DNA of 64,000 nucleotides from an uncultured Aquimarina sp. (GTDB taxonomy: Bacteria > Bacteroidota > Bacteroidia > Flavobacteriales > Flavobacteriaceae). Position 1 is the stretch's first letter; each line of letters begins with the position of its first letter. The notes below the pieces were generated by a model. It saw only the letters and a program-made list of their open reading frames with translations, made no database searches and had not been told where the DNA came from. The position numbers and the translations under genes are program-made. Positions 10,690 to 20,620 of this stretch are shown here, piece after piece. Location of the stretch: the NCBI RefSeq assembly GCF_947500065.1, contig NZ_CANMQT010000007.1:186001-250000 (forward strand), in the 5' to 3' direction.

Positions 10690-11679
10690 TTATCTTCCTG
10701 AAATAATAACGACAGGAGTTAATAAAACTCCATCTATCATATGTATTACTCCGTTAGTAGCTTGTACATCAGAGGTAACTATTGTACCAACATTTGCAGG
10801 ATCTGCTCCATCATTAACAGTTTTTGCAGTTGCATCAACATTAATTAGTCCCGATAGTGTAATAACACTGCCGTCGGTTAAATCAGCTTCTCTAGTATTT
10901 TCACTAGGAATAACATGAAGGTTTAAAGCAGACTCTAAAGTGCTCTCCTCAATATCGGCAGGAGTATTCCAATCCGTGTTAGTTGCTAGTAAAGCATCAA
11001 AAGCTGCGTTATTAGGAGCAAATACCGTAAAAGGACCATCTCCTTGCAATGTGGTAACATAATCAAAACTGTATGCTGTTAATCCTTCTACAAGTCTAGA
11101 GAAATTAGGATCTGCAGTAGCAAAAGTAGTTACGTCAGGTAACCCAATTACAGCATCTATTTTATGTATGATACCGTTTGATGCTGCAACATCAGGAGTT
11201 GTAACAGTGGCTACGCCGTTAAAAACCACTCCACTCGTGGTATTGTAGTACATACTGATTGTAGTTCCACCAGGACCAGCAGTAGATGAAGTTTCTGTAT
11301 AACCCGCTCCATTATTAGTAAGCGTTGTAGAATTAACTTCTCCAGGAATTACATGATTTAATAACAATTGTTGTAATTCATCTGTTGGAATGGCAGCGAT
11401 ATCTGCATAATTATTAGCAGTAAGATAAGCTTGCATTGCTGTATCTGTTGGAGCTAATACGGTAAAAGGTCCGGTTCCGCTAAGAACCGATACTAAATCT
11501 CCATCAGCAGCAGCAAGAGCAGCTACCAATAATGATAAGTCAGTATCTGCTGTGGCCGTAATTACTATGTTATCAGTCGGAATAATAATGTTTCCATCGT
11601 CATCGCTACCACAGGATGAAACACCCAGTACTAATGCCGCAATAATTACAGCGTTGGTGATTTTTGAAATAATTTTCAT
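10690..11679 (-). CDS. Lipoprotein with two fasciclin domains
   Basis: A 329-residue lipoprotein. The signal peptide ends in VLGVSSC, with the lipidated Cys at residue 23, followed by a GSDDDG spacer typical of exported Bacteroidota lipoproteins. Two FAS1 domains follow, at about 40-180 and 185-325. Each has the FTVLAPTDTAMQAYL or FTVFAPNNAAFDALL segment, an LNHVIPGE or LNLHVIPSE segment, and the closing NGIIHKIDAVIGLP or NGVIHMIDGVLLTP. FAS1 domains mediate adhesion to matrix or polysaccharide. It stands alone, with 261 AT-rich bases upstream in which I see no further gene. Confidence 0.93.
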   Translation of the reverse strand: MKIISKITNAVIIAALVLGVSSCGSDDDGNIIIPTDNIVITATADTDLSLLVAALAAADGDLVSVLSGTGPFTVLAPTDTAMQAYLTANNYADIAAIPTDELQQLLLNHVIPGEVNSTTLTNNGAGYTETSSTAGPGGTTISMYYNTTSGVVFNGVATVTTPDVAASNGIIHKIDAVIGLPDVTTFATADPNFSRLVEGLTAYSFDYVTTLQGDGPFTVFAPNNAAFDALLATNTDWNTPADIEESTLESALNLHVIPSENTREADLTDGSVITLSGLINVDATAKTVNDGADPANVGTIVTSDVQATNGVIHMIDGVLLTPVVIISGR

Positions 11680-11940
11680 GTTTTTGAGTTTTAAAAGTTA
11701 TAATTTGTTCAGCTAAGCTAACGTTGTATAGAATTTATATATTTTTAATAATTCGTTAAACAAAAGTTAACAATGCTAGTTTTTAGTATAGCTTAATTAT
11801 TTTTTTGGAAATTTTAATAAATTTTTTGTAGGATTTTTTTTGATAAAAATGATTTGAAATTTTCTTTTGACAGTATTTTTACTGAATATTGGTATACTTT
11901 TTGGATTATTAGATTATCTAGAAAAAAAATAAATTGAACC

Positions 11941-12627
11941 ATGCAAAATAGATTTTTGTTTTTCGTTTTTGTTTGCAGCACCATAATCGGAAATGCTCAA
12001 GAGTTTAATGCTTTTGATGCTGATGGTAAACGTCATGGAAAATGGCAGAAGAAATATGAAAATAGTAATCAGATTCGGTACGAAGGAACTTTTGATCACG
12101 GAAAAGAAGTGGGTGAGTTTAAGTTCTATAAATCTAATAGTGGAAAATCACCGACTGCAATAAAAGTATTCTCTAATAAGACTGATAGCGTTAGCGTAAA
12201 ATATTTTACCTCGAAAGGAAAAGTTATTAGTGCAGGAAATATGATTGGTAAAGAAAGGATAGGTTTATGGACCTATTACCATAAAGGTTCTTCTAAAATA
12301 ATGATGACCGAAGAGTATAAATCAGGAAAACTTCATGGAGAACAAAAAACGTATTTTGAAAATGGTCAACTAACCGAAAAGATAATGTACGTAGAAGGTG
12401 AAAAACAAGGTAAACGTATTGTGTATTCCGAGAAAGGTATAATTATGAAGGAATTCACGTATGAGGATGATCAGTTGCATGGTATTACTAAATATTATGA
12501 TGCTAATGGTAAAGTTAGAATAGAAGGTGATTACAAGAGAGACCGTAAAAATGGAGTTTGGAATTATTATGAAAATGGTAAATTATTGGAACAAAAACGA
12601 TTTCCTTTAGGAAAAGGAGGTATGTAG
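11941..12627 (+). CDS. Exported MORN-repeat protein (YwqK-like)
   Basis: A 228-residue protein with a signal peptide (MQNRFLFFVFVCSTIIGNAQ). The rest is a string of MORN-type repeats, for example GKRHGKWQKKY, IGLWTYYHKG, GKLHGEQKTYFENGQ, DQLHGITKYYDANG and DRKNGVWNYYENG. Such proteins are often labelled as YwqK-family antitoxins, but the signal peptide here argues against a cytoplasmic antitoxin role. The repeats probably form an elongated beta-sheet in the periplasm or outer membrane; the partner is unknown. A palindromic terminator follows and separates it from mnmA. Confidence 0.85.
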   Translation: MQNRFLFFVFVCSTIIGNAQEFNAFDADGKRHGKWQKKYENSNQIRYEGTFDHGKEVGEFKFYKSNSGKSPTAIKVFSNKTDSVSVKYFTSKGKVISAGNMIGKERIGLWTYYHKGSSKIMMTEEYKSGKLHGEQKTYFENGQLTEKIMYVEGEKQGKRIVYSEKGIIMKEFTYEDDQLHGITKYYDANGKVRIEGDYKRDRKNGVWNYYENGKLLEQKRFPLGKGGM

Positions 12628-12663
12628 TATCAATTTTTAGAATTGGCACATAGAAAAAACCTT

Positions 12664-12690
12664 AAAGCAATGCATATGCATTGCTTTTTT
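12664..12690 (+). terminator. Palindromic terminator after the MORN gene
   Basis: AAAGCAATGCAT is followed at once by its perfect reverse complement ATGCATTGCTTT and more T residues, 36 bases after the stop codon. Confidence 0.8.
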
Positions 12691-12697
12691 TATTTGT

Positions 12698-12705
12698 TAT
12701 TTTTG
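12698..12705 (+). promoter_or_regulatory. TAnnTTTG -7 promoter element for mnmA
   Basis: TATTTTTG followed by CAAAT, directly after the terminator and 81 bases before the mnmA ATG. It matches the Bacteroidota -7 consensus and implies a 5' leader of about 75 bases. Confidence 0.55.
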
Positions 12706-12786
12706 CAAATAATTTGAAAATAGAAGTCATATCGTTTTTCTCTTTTTAATTTTATAATAGAGAATTATGTATACAAAATAGTAATA

Positions 12787-13974
12787 ATGAAAAGAGTTAT
12801 TGTAGGTTTATCGGGTGGAGTGGATTCTAGTGTAGCAGCATACCTATTAAAAGAACAAGGGTATGAAGTAATAGGTCTTTTTATGAAAAATTGGCATGAT
12901 GATTCTGTAACTATCTCAGATGAATGTCCTTGGTTAGATGATAGTAATGATGCATTATTAGTTGCAGAAAAATTAGGAATTCCATTTCAAACAGTGGATC
13001 TGAGTGAAGAATATAAAGAACGTATCGTTGATTATATGTTTAATGAGTATGAAAGAGGAAGGACTCCTAATCCTGATGTTTTGTGTAATCGTGAAATCAA
13101 GTTTGATGTATTCTTAAAAATAGCATTATCGTTAGGAGCAGATTATGTTGCTACCGGGCATTATTGCCGAAAAGATACTGTTGTTAAAGAAGGCAAAGAA
13201 ATACATCGTCTTTTGGCAGGAAAAGATCCTAACAAAGATCAATCATATTTTTTGTGTCAGTTATCACAGGATCAACTAGCAAAAACGCTTTTTCCTGTTG
13301 GAGAGTTATTAAAACCAGAAGTTAGAGAGATAGCTAAAGAGCAAGATCTTGTAACCGCAGATAAGAAAGATTCTCAAGGATTATGTTTTATTGGAAAAGT
13401 AAGATTACCAGAGTTTCTTCAGCAAAAATTGAAACCTATACAAGGAGATATTATTGAAATTCCATCTACAGAAGAGATGTATAAAAAGAGCATCCCGGAT
13501 TTTAATTCCAAAAAACAGGAATTAGAATTCCTTTCTTCGAAATATAGATATGATGTTAATGATGGCAAAGTAGTAGGAAAGCATCAAGGAGCACATTATT
13601 TTACAAAAGGCCAAAGGAAAGGTCTGGGAGTTGGAGGAACACCTGAACCTTTATTTGTTATTGAAACGAATGTAGAAACGAATGTAATCTATACGGGGCA
13701 AGGTAAAAATCATCCTGGCTTATATAGAAAAGCACTTTTTATTAGCAACGAAGAATTACACTGGGTGCGTTCGGATCTAAAGCTTCATGTTGATGAAGAA
13801 TTAAATGTTATGGCTAGAATACGATACAGACAATCTTTAGAAAAGGCGACTTTATATCAAATAGATTCTGGTTTATATGTAGTTTTCGAAAATCCTCAGA
13901 GTGCAATCACAGAAGGTCAGTTTGTTGCTTGGTATCTAAATGATGAATTAGTAGGGTCTGGAGTAATTTCGTAA
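12787..13974 (+). CDS. mnmA: tRNA-specific 2-thiouridylase MnmA
   Basis: A 395-residue cytoplasmic enzyme that thiolates uridine 34 of tRNA for Lys, Glu and Gln. The N-terminal PP-loop ([15 protein letters not shown], residues 8-22) binds ATP. The two catalytic cysteines are Cys100 (LCNREIKF) and Cys200 (GLCFIGKV), and the [10 protein letters not shown] segment marks the central domain. The length fits the family. The secreted subtilase gene starts 29 bases downstream, so the two may share a transcript although their functions are unrelated. Confidence 0.97.
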   Translation: MKRVIVGLSGGVDSSVAAYLLKEQGYEVIGLFMKNWHDDSVTISDECPWLDDSNDALLVAEKLGIPFQTVDLSEEYKERIVDYMFNEYERGRTPNPDVLCNREIKFDVFLKIALSLGADYVATGHYCRKDTVVKEGKEIHRLLAGKDPNKDQSYFLCQLSQDQLAKTLFPVGELLKPEVREIAKEQDLVTADKKDSQGLCFIGKVRLPEFLQQKLKPIQGDIIEIPSTEEMYKKSIPDFNSKKQELEFLSSKYRYDVNDGKVVGKHQGAHYFTKGQRKGLGVGGTPEPLFVIETNVETNVIYTGQGKNHPGLYRKALFISNEELHWVRSDLKLHVDEELNVMARIRYRQSLEKATLYQIDSGLYVVFENPQSAITEGQFVAWYLNDELVGSGVIS

Positions 13975-14003
13975 CTTGTGGGGGCTACTTAAATGCCTAT
14001 ATA

Positions 14004-15623
14004 ATGAGAAAGAGAATTATTCTATTGTTTTTTTTTGTCACACAAATGGGAATTGCTCAAACTGAAGATGCCTGGGTGTATTTTGTTGATAAGGAAGATG
14101 TTGCATCCGCTATCGCTAATCCAATATCCATTCTTACTCAAGAAGCTATTGATCGAAAAAATCTTCATAATGTTGTGATTGATGAAAAAGATGTTCCTGT
14201 TAATGAAGCATACGTAACTCAGATTAAAAACGCTACAGGAGTAACAGTATTAGCAAAATCTAAATGGTTTAATTGTGTCTATGTTAGAGGTAGTCAAACA
14301 GATATTGCTAATCTGTTGAGTTTAGGTTTTGTTGACAGTATCGATTATGCAGATAACTCTTTGGATATCAGAAAATCAATAATTCATAAAAAAGACCTTA
14401 CTCCTAAAAATAATAATAAGTTCGCTGTAAAAACTACATTTAATTATGGGAGTGCAGCGCAACAAATCCAGCAGTTAAATGCTAATTATCTTCATGAGCA
14501 AGATTTCACCGGAACAGGAATGACTATTGCTGTAATGGATTCTGGTTTTCCGGGAGTGAATACTATTGATGGATTTAAGCGTATTAGAGATGAAGGCAGA
14601 TTATTAGATGGTTATGATTTTGTAAGGAGAGATGATAATGAGTTTGCTTTTTCTGGAAGCTCTCACGGAACTCAAACATTTAGTGATATTGCAGGCTTTA
14701 TCGATGGACAATTTGTGGGGACCGCTCCAGATGCTAAGTATTATTTATTTATAACAGAAGATGCGGCTACAGAAGGACCAAAAGAAGAAGCATTATGGGT
14801 AGAAGCTGTAGAACGAGCAGATAGTTTAGGAGTACAGGTGATCAACACTTCTTTAGGGTATTCTAATGGTTTTGATAATCCGGCTTATGAATACAGTACG
14901 TCTGATATGGATGGACAAACAGCATTTATTTCCAGAGGAGCGAATATGGCTTTCGAAAAAGGAATGTTACTGGTCACTTCTGCAGGAAATTCGGGAAATA
15001 GTAGTTGGGGAATAATTACAGCTCCTGGTGATGCTCTAGGAACATTAACTGTTGGAGCGGTTAATAGCATCGGGAATTATGCATCCTTTAGTTCCAGAGG
15101 ACCTACTGCTGATAATAGGGTGAAACCGGATGTTGTGGCTAAAGGGCTTGGAGCGGCAGTCATTCTATCTAATAATGTAGTGTCAACAAGTAGTGGTACG
15201 TCTTTCAGTTCTCCAATTATGGCTGGAGCAGTGGCTTGTTTATGGCAAGCTTTTCCTTCCATGACTAATGCAGAGATTATGCAATTGGTTAGAGAATCTG
15301 CATCTTTATATAATAACCCAACTATCCAACTGGGATATGGAATTCCTAATTTTAAGACAATACTCGAAAATTTATCTATAGATGAAAATTCAATAGAAGA
15401 TTTTAGAGTGTATCCAAATCCTGTACATGATAGATTATTTTTTGATTTAATTACTAAAGAATCACTTAAAATTCGGATTTTTACAACTGAAGGAAAAATG
15501 GTGAAATCTGAAAGCTTAGAAAATGTAAACTATATTTCTCTAAACGATTTGTCAAATGGCTTATACCTTGTAGAGTTGATTTCAGATACTTCACGTTATA
15601 CATTGAAGATATCAAAATACTAA
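14004..15623 (+). CDS. Secreted S8 subtilisin-like protease with T9SS sorting domain
   Basis: A 539-residue exported serine protease. The signal peptide (MRKRIILLFFFVTQMGIAQ) is followed by a propeptide-like region, then the S8 catalytic domain at about 160-445. The triad is Asp179 (AVMDSGFPG), His221 (GSSHGTQTF) and Ser400 (SSGTSFSSPIMAG). The C-terminus (from about 462, FRVYPNPVHDRLFFDL, ending YTLKISKY) is a type A sorting domain, so the protein should cross the outer membrane by the type IX system and be anchored or released. Its stop overlaps the start of the next gene (TAATG), which implies translational coupling. Confidence 0.95.
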   Translation: MRKRIILLFFFVTQMGIAQTEDAWVYFVDKEDVASAIANPISILTQEAIDRKNLHNVVIDEKDVPVNEAYVTQIKNATGVTVLAKSKWFNCVYVRGSQTDIANLLSLGFVDSIDYADNSLDIRKSIIHKKDLTPKNNNKFAVKTTFNYGSAAQQIQQLNANYLHEQDFTGTGMTIAVMDSGFPGVNTIDGFKRIRDEGRLLDGYDFVRRDDNEFAFSGSSHGTQTFSDIAGFIDGQFVGTAPDAKYYLFITEDAATEGPKEEALWVEAVERADSLGVQVINTSLGYSNGFDNPAYEYSTSDMDGQTAFISRGANMAFEKGMLLVTSAGNSGNSSWGIITAPGDALGTLTVGAVNSIGNYASFSSRGPTADNRVKPDVVAKGLGAAVILSNNVVSTSSGTSFSSPIMAGAVACLWQAFPSMTNAEIMQLVRESASLYNNPTIQLGYGIPNFKTILENLSIDENSIEDFRVYPNPVHDRLFFDLITKESLKIRIFTTEGKMVKSESLENVNYISLNDLSNGLYLVELISDTSRYTLKISKY

Positions 15624-16567
15624 TGAATAAAGTCAAAGAGCTTTTTAAAATTCAATATCCTATCATTCAAGGTGGGATGATTTGGGCAAGTGGATGGAAA
15701 CTTGCAAGTGCAGTCAGTAATTCAGGTGGTTTAGGGCTCATAGGAGCAGGATCGATGTATCCGGATGTGCTAAGAGAACATATTCAGAAATGTAAAAAAG
15801 CAACAGATAAACCTTTTGGTGTTAATGTTCCCATGCTATATCCTAATCTTCAAGAGATTATTGAAATTATTATTGAGGAAGGAGTAAAGATCGTTTTTAC
15901 ATCAGCAGGAAACCCTAAAACGTACACGCATTATCTTAAAGAAAAAGGAATTACCGTGGTTCATGTGGTTAGTAGCCTGAAATTTGCGCTAAAAGCTCAG
16001 GATGCAGGTGTGGATGCTGTAGTTGCAGAAGGTTTTGAAGCTGGTGGACATAATGGAAGAGACGAAACAACTACTTTGGCGTTAATACCTATAGTTAAAG
16101 AGAAAATAGATATACCGCTAATCGCTGCTGGCGGTATTGCCACAGGCGAATCGATGTTTGCGGTTATGGGATTAGGAGCTGATGGAGTTCAGATAGGTAG
16201 TAGATTTGTAGCAAGTGAAGAGGCTTCTTCTCATATGAATTTTAAAAAAATGGTTGTGGATGCTAAAGAAGGTGATACACACCTTACTCTAAAAGAGTTA
16301 GCTCCAGTACGAATGCTGAAGAATAAATTTTACCAGGATGTAGCCGAACTATATACTAAAAGCCCATCTATAGAAGAACTTAAAACCCTTCTTGGTCGCG
16401 CTCGTGCAAAACGAGGAATGTTTGAAGGTGATCTGGTAGAAGGTGAATTAGAAATTGGACAGGTATCTGGATTGATTCACGATATCAAACCTGTTTCAAA
16501 AATAGTAGAAGATTTAGTGACTGATTTTAATATCACCAGACTAAGGATGAGTGAAGTTAAGTTCTGA
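15623..16567 (+). CDS. Nitronate monooxygenase / FabK-like FMN enzyme
   Basis: A 314-residue TIM-barrel flavoenzyme of the PF03060 group. Family features are IQGGMIWASGWKLASAVSNSGGLG near the N-terminus, AEGFEAGGHNGRDETTT around residues 135-150, and the FMN-phosphate-binding AAGGIATGESMFAVMGLGADGVQIGSRF. Members oxidise alkyl nitronates or reduce enoyl-ACP (FabK), and sequence alone does not decide between these. The start codon overlaps the protease stop by one base, and the stop directly abuts that of the convergent glycosyltransferase with no spacer. It is cytoplasmic. Confidence 0.88.
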   Translation: MNKVKELFKIQYPIIQGGMIWASGWKLASAVSNSGGLGLIGAGSMYPDVLREHIQKCKKATDKPFGVNVPMLYPNLQEIIEIIIEEGVKIVFTSAGNPKTYTHYLKEKGITVVHVVSSLKFALKAQDAGVDAVVAEGFEAGGHNGRDETTTLALIPIVKEKIDIPLIAAGGIATGESMFAVMGLGADGVQIGSRFVASEEASSHMNFKKMVVDAKEGDTHLTLKELAPVRMLKNKFYQDVAELYTKSPSIEELKTLLGRARAKRGMFEGDLVEGELEIGQVSGLIHDIKPVSKIVEDLVTDFNITRLRMSEVKF

Positions 16568-17863
16568 TTAATTATTCTCTGGAGATAAAAGGTTCATAAT
16601 GTATTTTTCACAAATATTTAATGTGTCATAGGAATTTAGTTCTTTCTGTACTTTTTTTACCTTGTTATAGAATATCTCGGAATTCAATATTTCGTTTACA
16701 GCATTTTGTAAAGAAATAGCTCTTGGTCTTTCAGTTTTTAAATCTATCCCTAAACTACAATAGTCAATACGAGCACAAATTTCATTTTTACCCTCGTTAA
16801 TTCCAGCAGTAATCATTGGTACTCCATGTTTAAGGCTAATCATGCAACTTCCATATCCACCATTAGTAATGAAGATATCTGTTAATGGCATTACAGAATT
16901 ATAGGAAATGAAATCTTCAATATGAATGTTTTTTTGAGGATATAATTTTCTTAAGTTTTCGGTGTCGTTATATCCAGTTGTAACCAAAATGATATAATCA
17001 GAGTCTTTAAATGCCTCTAATGTTGGTATTATAAGTTTTCTGTTATTTTTTTCCACCGTTCCTTGAGATACTAGAATAATCTTTTTAGATAAATTCAAAA
17101 TGTTTTTCCAATCTTTATGTTCTTTCTTTTTGCTATTGGACCAAGTATCTAATGCCCCAACATATTTTATCGATTTAGGAGTAAAGTGTCTAGGGTAATC
17201 CATTTCGGGGATACCATTTTGTAAAAAAACAGAAGAATTTAATGGAGCAATGTCAAAAATATTATGATTCTCACTAGGTAGATTAAGGCTTTCTAATAAT
17301 TGATTATATGCTTCTTTTGTTTCTCTAAATATCAATTTTTCTGCCATTAACTTTATGAAGTTTTGTTTTCGTTTACCTAAGAAATTAGTAGCTGGCTGAT
17401 GCCCTAAACCATATTGAGGGATATCTGCTGCCGATAGCGCTAACGGAACAACGCCTATACCAACAACTGGAATGTTTAGCTTATCTTTTACTATAGTTCC
17501 CGGAAAAGTATTGTCAAAGACTAAAATATCAAAAGGGAAATATTGATGTAATTTCTTAACATCTTCATAATAATCTTTCATTCGATTTATGAATAAGTTA
17601 ATAATGTCAAATTTGATATGTGATATTCCTTTTAATTTTTTACGTTCGGGATAAGCTTGATTCAATTCTGAAATTTTAATTTCTTTAGCTTTTTCGAAAG
17701 ACATGTATGGAATCCCCATTTGCTTTAGTTTGTCTTTATAAGTTTTGCCGGTATACCATCTTACATCGTGTCCTTTCTCTTTGAGATGCATAGCTAATTG
17801 CGTCATTGGGTTAAAATGTCCGTCCGCAGGAATACAGGCAAAAAGAATTTTTATAGGAGACAT
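16568..17863 (-). CDS. GT1/MGT-type glycosyltransferase (UDP-glucuronosyl/glucosyl-like)
   Basis: A 431-residue GT-B enzyme of the macrolide or UDP-glycosyltransferase type. The N-terminal acceptor domain begins KILFACIPADGHFNPMTQLA, the classic GHFNP start. The C-terminal donor domain contains KIILVSQGTVEKNNRK and FITNGGYGSCMISLKHGVP, matching the family motif although Gly-Gly-Tyr replaces the usual Gly-Gly-His or Gly-Gly-Xaa-Asn. Such enzymes glycosylate small lipophilic molecules or lipids in the cytoplasm. No biosynthetic cluster surrounds it, so the acceptor is unknown. Its stop codon is adjacent to that of the convergent FMN enzyme. Confidence 0.88.
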   Translation of the reverse strand: MSPIKILFACIPADGHFNPMTQLAMHLKEKGHDVRWYTGKTYKDKLKQMGIPYMSFEKAKEIKISELNQAYPERKKLKGISHIKFDIINLFINRMKDYYEDVKKLHQYFPFDILVFDNTFPGTIVKDKLNIPVVGIGVVPLALSAADIPQYGLGHQPATNFLGKRKQNFIKLMAEKLIFRETKEAYNQLLESLNLPSENHNIFDIAPLNSSVFLQNGIPEMDYPRHFTPKSIKYVGALDTWSNSKKKEHKDWKNILNLSKKIILVSQGTVEKNNRKLIIPTLEAFKDSDYIILVTTGYNDTENLRKLYPQKNIHIEDFISYNSVMPLTDIFITNGGYGSCMISLKHGVPMITAGINEGKNEICARIDYCSLGIDLKTERPRAISLQNAVNEILNSEIFYNKVKKVQKELNSYDTLNICEKYIMNLLSPENN

Positions 17864-17959
17864 ATAGAATGTATATTGTTTTAAAGAAACCTCAAAGCTA
17901 TACTTTTTTTGATAAAAATTACTTTTATAATCTAATTATAGGGGGCATCATATTATCCT

Positions 17960-17967
17960 TATTTTTG
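17960..17967 (+). promoter_or_regulatory. TAnnTTTG -7 promoter element for mazG
   Basis: TATTTTTG followed by AAACAAAA, 16 bases before the mazG ATG, fits the Bacteroidota -7 consensus. Confidence 0.6.
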
Positions 17968-17983
17968 AAACAAAATTATAGCT

Positions 17984-18757
17984 ATGAATTCTAGAGAGAA
18001 TCAATTAAAGGCATTTGATCGATTACTTACCATAATGGATGAATTGCGAGAGCAATGCCCTTGGGATAAAAAGCAAACATTACAATCACTTCGGCATCTT
18101 ACTATTGAGGAAACGTATGAACTAGGTGATGCTATTTTGGATAATGATCTTGATGAGGTAAAGAAAGAGCTTGGAGATTTGCTATTACATATTGTTTTTT
18201 ATGCTAAAATAGGAAGTGAAACGGAAGATTTTGATATCGCCGATGTAGCTAATGAGATATGTGAAAAACTTATAAGTCGTCATCCGCATATTTATGGCGA
18301 TGTAGAGGTTGCTGACGAAGAAGAAGTAAAACGAAACTGGGAAAACTTAAAATTAAAAGAAGGTAAAAATAGTGTCCTGGAAGGAGTCCCAAAATCTTTA
18401 CCAGCTTTAGTAAAGGCTAGTAGGATACAAGACAAGGTTGCAGGAGTTGGATTTGATTGGGAAGAACCTCAACAAGTATTCGAAAAGTTAGAAGAAGAAT
18501 TGGCAGAATTACAGCACGAAATTAAGAAGGAAGATACTGATAAGATAGAATCCGAATTTGGGGATGTATTGTTCTCTATGATCAATTATGCACGATTTTT
18601 AAATGTTAATCCTGAAGATGCATTAGAACGCACTAATAAGAAATTTATAAAACGATTTCAATATTTGGAACAAAAAGCAAAAGAAAAAAGTAAGAGTTTG
18701 AAGGATATGACGCTTGCGGAAATGGATGTGTTTTGGGAAGAAGCTAAGAAGTTATAG
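17984..18757 (+). CDS. mazG: Nucleoside triphosphate pyrophosphohydrolase MazG
   Basis: A 257-residue all-alpha NTP pyrophosphatase with two tandem MazG domains. The first (about 20-110) has CPWDKKQTLQSLRHLTIEETYEL and EVKKELGDLLLHIVFYA, with the Mg-binding EExxE and ExxD residues. The second (about 150-235) has KLEEELAELQHEI and KIESEFGDVLFSMINYARFL. It hydrolyses NTPs and dNTPs to monophosphates as a house-cleaning enzyme. The length matches the E. coli type. It is the last housekeeping gene before the regulator and SusC/SusD island; 288 AT-rich bases without a credible gene follow it. Confidence 0.95.
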   Translation: MNSRENQLKAFDRLLTIMDELREQCPWDKKQTLQSLRHLTIEETYELGDAILDNDLDEVKKELGDLLLHIVFYAKIGSETEDFDIADVANEICEKLISRHPHIYGDVEVADEEEVKRNWENLKLKEGKNSVLEGVPKSLPALVKASRIQDKVAGVGFDWEEPQQVFEKLEEELAELQHEIKKEDTDKIESEFGDVLFSMINYARFLNVNPEDALERTNKKFIKRFQYLEQKAKEKSKSLKDMTLAEMDVFWEEAKKL

Positions 18758-19025
18758 TGTAATACCATACCATACATTTTTAGGTTTCATTTTAACATAA
18801 AAATTATTGTTAAAATACTTGTTATAAGCTATTTTTTGTTTTTTTTCATGTTTAATGATTGTAGATTGTTTAGTTTTCGCAAGGTTTTTACGGTTATACC
18901 ATATTTTTTTAAAAATATTTACCATCTGAAACACCTTGATTTTACTGGTTTTTTAGGTAAGATATTATCGGGAAATCCATTGTTGTGAGAAAATTAAGAA
19001 AAAGTTGTTGTAAATTAGGAAGTAT

Positions 19026-19058
19026 AATTATTTAGTAATAATTGTGTGGCTAACTCAA
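19026..19058 (+). promoter_or_regulatory. Hairpin plus shared GGCTAACTCAA block at the start of the first membrane regulator
   Basis: AATTATT / AATAATT form a 7-bp hairpin at 19026-19043, directly before TGTGGCTAACTCAA (19045-19058), which overlaps the GTG start at 19046. The last 11 bases, GGCTAACTCAA, are the exact reverse complement of TTGAGTTAGCC found before all three susC-type genes. The second regulator has the same 14-base block but in another reading frame. The function is inferred: an operator or an RNA-pairing site. Confidence 0.55.
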
Positions 19059-20563
19059 AAAAAATAATATTAAATTCATTATTTAGTGCTTTTATTTTCT
19101 TATTTATTTCATCATCATTATATAGTAAATCCGATAAAATAAATAATATAAGTAATAAGGGCACCGATCTTAATGATGTCATAATTTCTGCAAAGAAATA
19201 TTATGACAATAGCCGGTATGCTCTGGCTATAAAAAATTATGAAATGGCTTTAGAAGCAAAATCCAGTGATTCTATAGCTATATTTAAAAAGTTAGCATTT
19301 TCTTATGCTAAGAATAATCAACCAGACCTTGCGAGTGAATACATAAATAAATATGTGATTGCAAATCTCGATCCTTCTTTTGTGCGGCACAGTTATTTTG
19401 ATGTAATTAGTGACTCCGAATCCTATCAATTATTAGTAGATAAGTACCTCAAACAAGTTGGACTATGGTCTATTTTCTGCTTTTATGTTGCATTTATAGG
19501 TTTTTTTATATCGATTGTTTTAAATTTTAGAGAAAAGTCGGATAAAGTAGCCAATCTACTGATGAGTGCCTTCATATTGATACATTCAGTTTTTATAATT
19601 CATATAGGTTTATATTTTTCTAACTATCAGTATTATTTGCCTCATATATTGTATATGTCCACATTGTTTTCATTTCTATATGGACCACTTATTTATTTTT
19701 ATTTCAAAAGGGTTACTATAAATTATAGGTTTCAACGTTTGGATTTGTTGCATTTGATACCAACCATTTTATTATTCATATTAATGTTTCCAATTTATAA
19801 CCTTCCTTCAAGTGAAAAATTAAGAATAATACTAAATGAAGAAAGACCTTATGTAAATCTAGTATCAATTTCTAAATTGATATCCTTATTGATCTATGGA
19901 GGTTTAGTTATAAAAATGTATTTAAATTCTATTAAAATCAATAAATACTTTTCCAAGATAGTATTTAACTGGCAGAGAAATATTGTTGTTTTTTGTTCGG
20001 TGTATATAATTTCCTATGGGATATATGCAATACTGATCGTAAAACATGTTTTTAGCGGCTTTTTATTTTATATTCAGATTGTATCCATGGCCTTACTGGT
20101 TTTATATGTGAGCTATACCGCTTTTGTTCAACCTAGCGTTTTTGGGACTTTAAGGTTGATTAAAAATAATATACTACCTGAAATTGATAAGTATAAGAAA
20201 TCTGGTCTTACCGAAAGTTTATCGCTAGAGTTAAAAGAGAAGTTGCGATACCTTCTGGATGAAAAGAAAGTTTATAAACAAAACAATATTACCCTTCAGA
20301 AATTAGCGCAATATTTGGACACTACAAGACATAATACTTCTCAGATTATAAATGAACATTTTAATCTAAACTTTTTTGAATTGATTAATAAGTATAGAAT
20401 TGAAGAAGCAAAAGAACTACTAAAAGCAGAAAAACATAAGAACTTTAATATTATTGATATTGCCTATGAAGTAGGTTTTAATAATAAAGTTACTTTTAAT
20501 AAATCTTTTAAGAAGTACAATCAGATTACTCCATCAGAATACGTTAAATCTTTCGTAGCCTAA
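19046..20563 (+). CDS. Seven-TM membrane-bound AraC-family regulator with periplasmic TPR-like region (copy 1)
   Basis: A 505-residue protein. In order: signal peptide or first helix (about 1-27); periplasmic TPR-like helices (about 45-115, DVIISAKKYYDNSRYALAIKNYEMAL and KKLAFSYAKNNQPDLASEYI); seven hydrophobic segments (about 138-360, starting WSIFCFYVAFIGFFISIVL); and a cytoplasmic AraC-type double helix-turn-helix (about 405-505, LQKLAQYLDTTRHNTSQIINEHF and IIDIAYEVGFNNKVTFNKSFKKY). The layout suggests a receptor that senses outside the inner membrane and binds DNA directly. The GTG start at 19046 is the only candidate that keeps the signal peptide. A close paralogue follows at 20915, and susC-type genes lie beyond it, making these likely targets. 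The ligand is unknown. Confidence 0.85.
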   Translation: MANSKKIILNSLFSAFIFLFISSSLYSKSDKINNISNKGTDLNDVIISAKKYYDNSRYALAIKNYEMALEAKSSDSIAIFKKLAFSYAKNNQPDLASEYINKYVIANLDPSFVRHSYFDVISDSESYQLLVDKYLKQVGLWSIFCFYVAFIGFFISIVLNFREKSDKVANLLMSAFILIHSVFIIHIGLYFSNYQYYLPHILYMSTLFSFLYGPLIYFYFKRVTINYRFQRLDLLHLIPTILLFILMFPIYNLPSSEKLRIILNEERPYVNLVSISKLISLLIYGGLVIKMYLNSIKINKYFSKIVFNWQRNIVVFCSVYIISYGIYAILIVKHVFSGFLFYIQIVSMALLVLYVSYTAFVQPSVFGTLRLIKNNILPEIDKYKKSGLTESLSLELKEKLRYLLDEKKVYKQNNITLQKLAQYLDTTRHNTSQIINEHFNLNFFELINKYRIEEAKELLKAEKHKNFNIIDIAYEVGFNNKVTFNKSFKKYNQITPSEYVKSFVA

Positions 20564-20620
20564 TCTTTGGCTAAACTTATTTCCTTTCTGAAAACTACAA
20601 ACGTATTTTCTCACATAATA

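Noticed and set aside
11941-12627. MORN protein as the antitoxin of a toxin-antitoxin pair
   Set aside because: It has a signal peptide and no neighbouring toxin-like gene.
18752-18934. 60-codon minus-strand frame between mazG and the first regulator
   Set aside because: It overlaps the mazG end, is dominated by Lys, Asn and Ile from AT-rich sequence, and has no promoter or family features.
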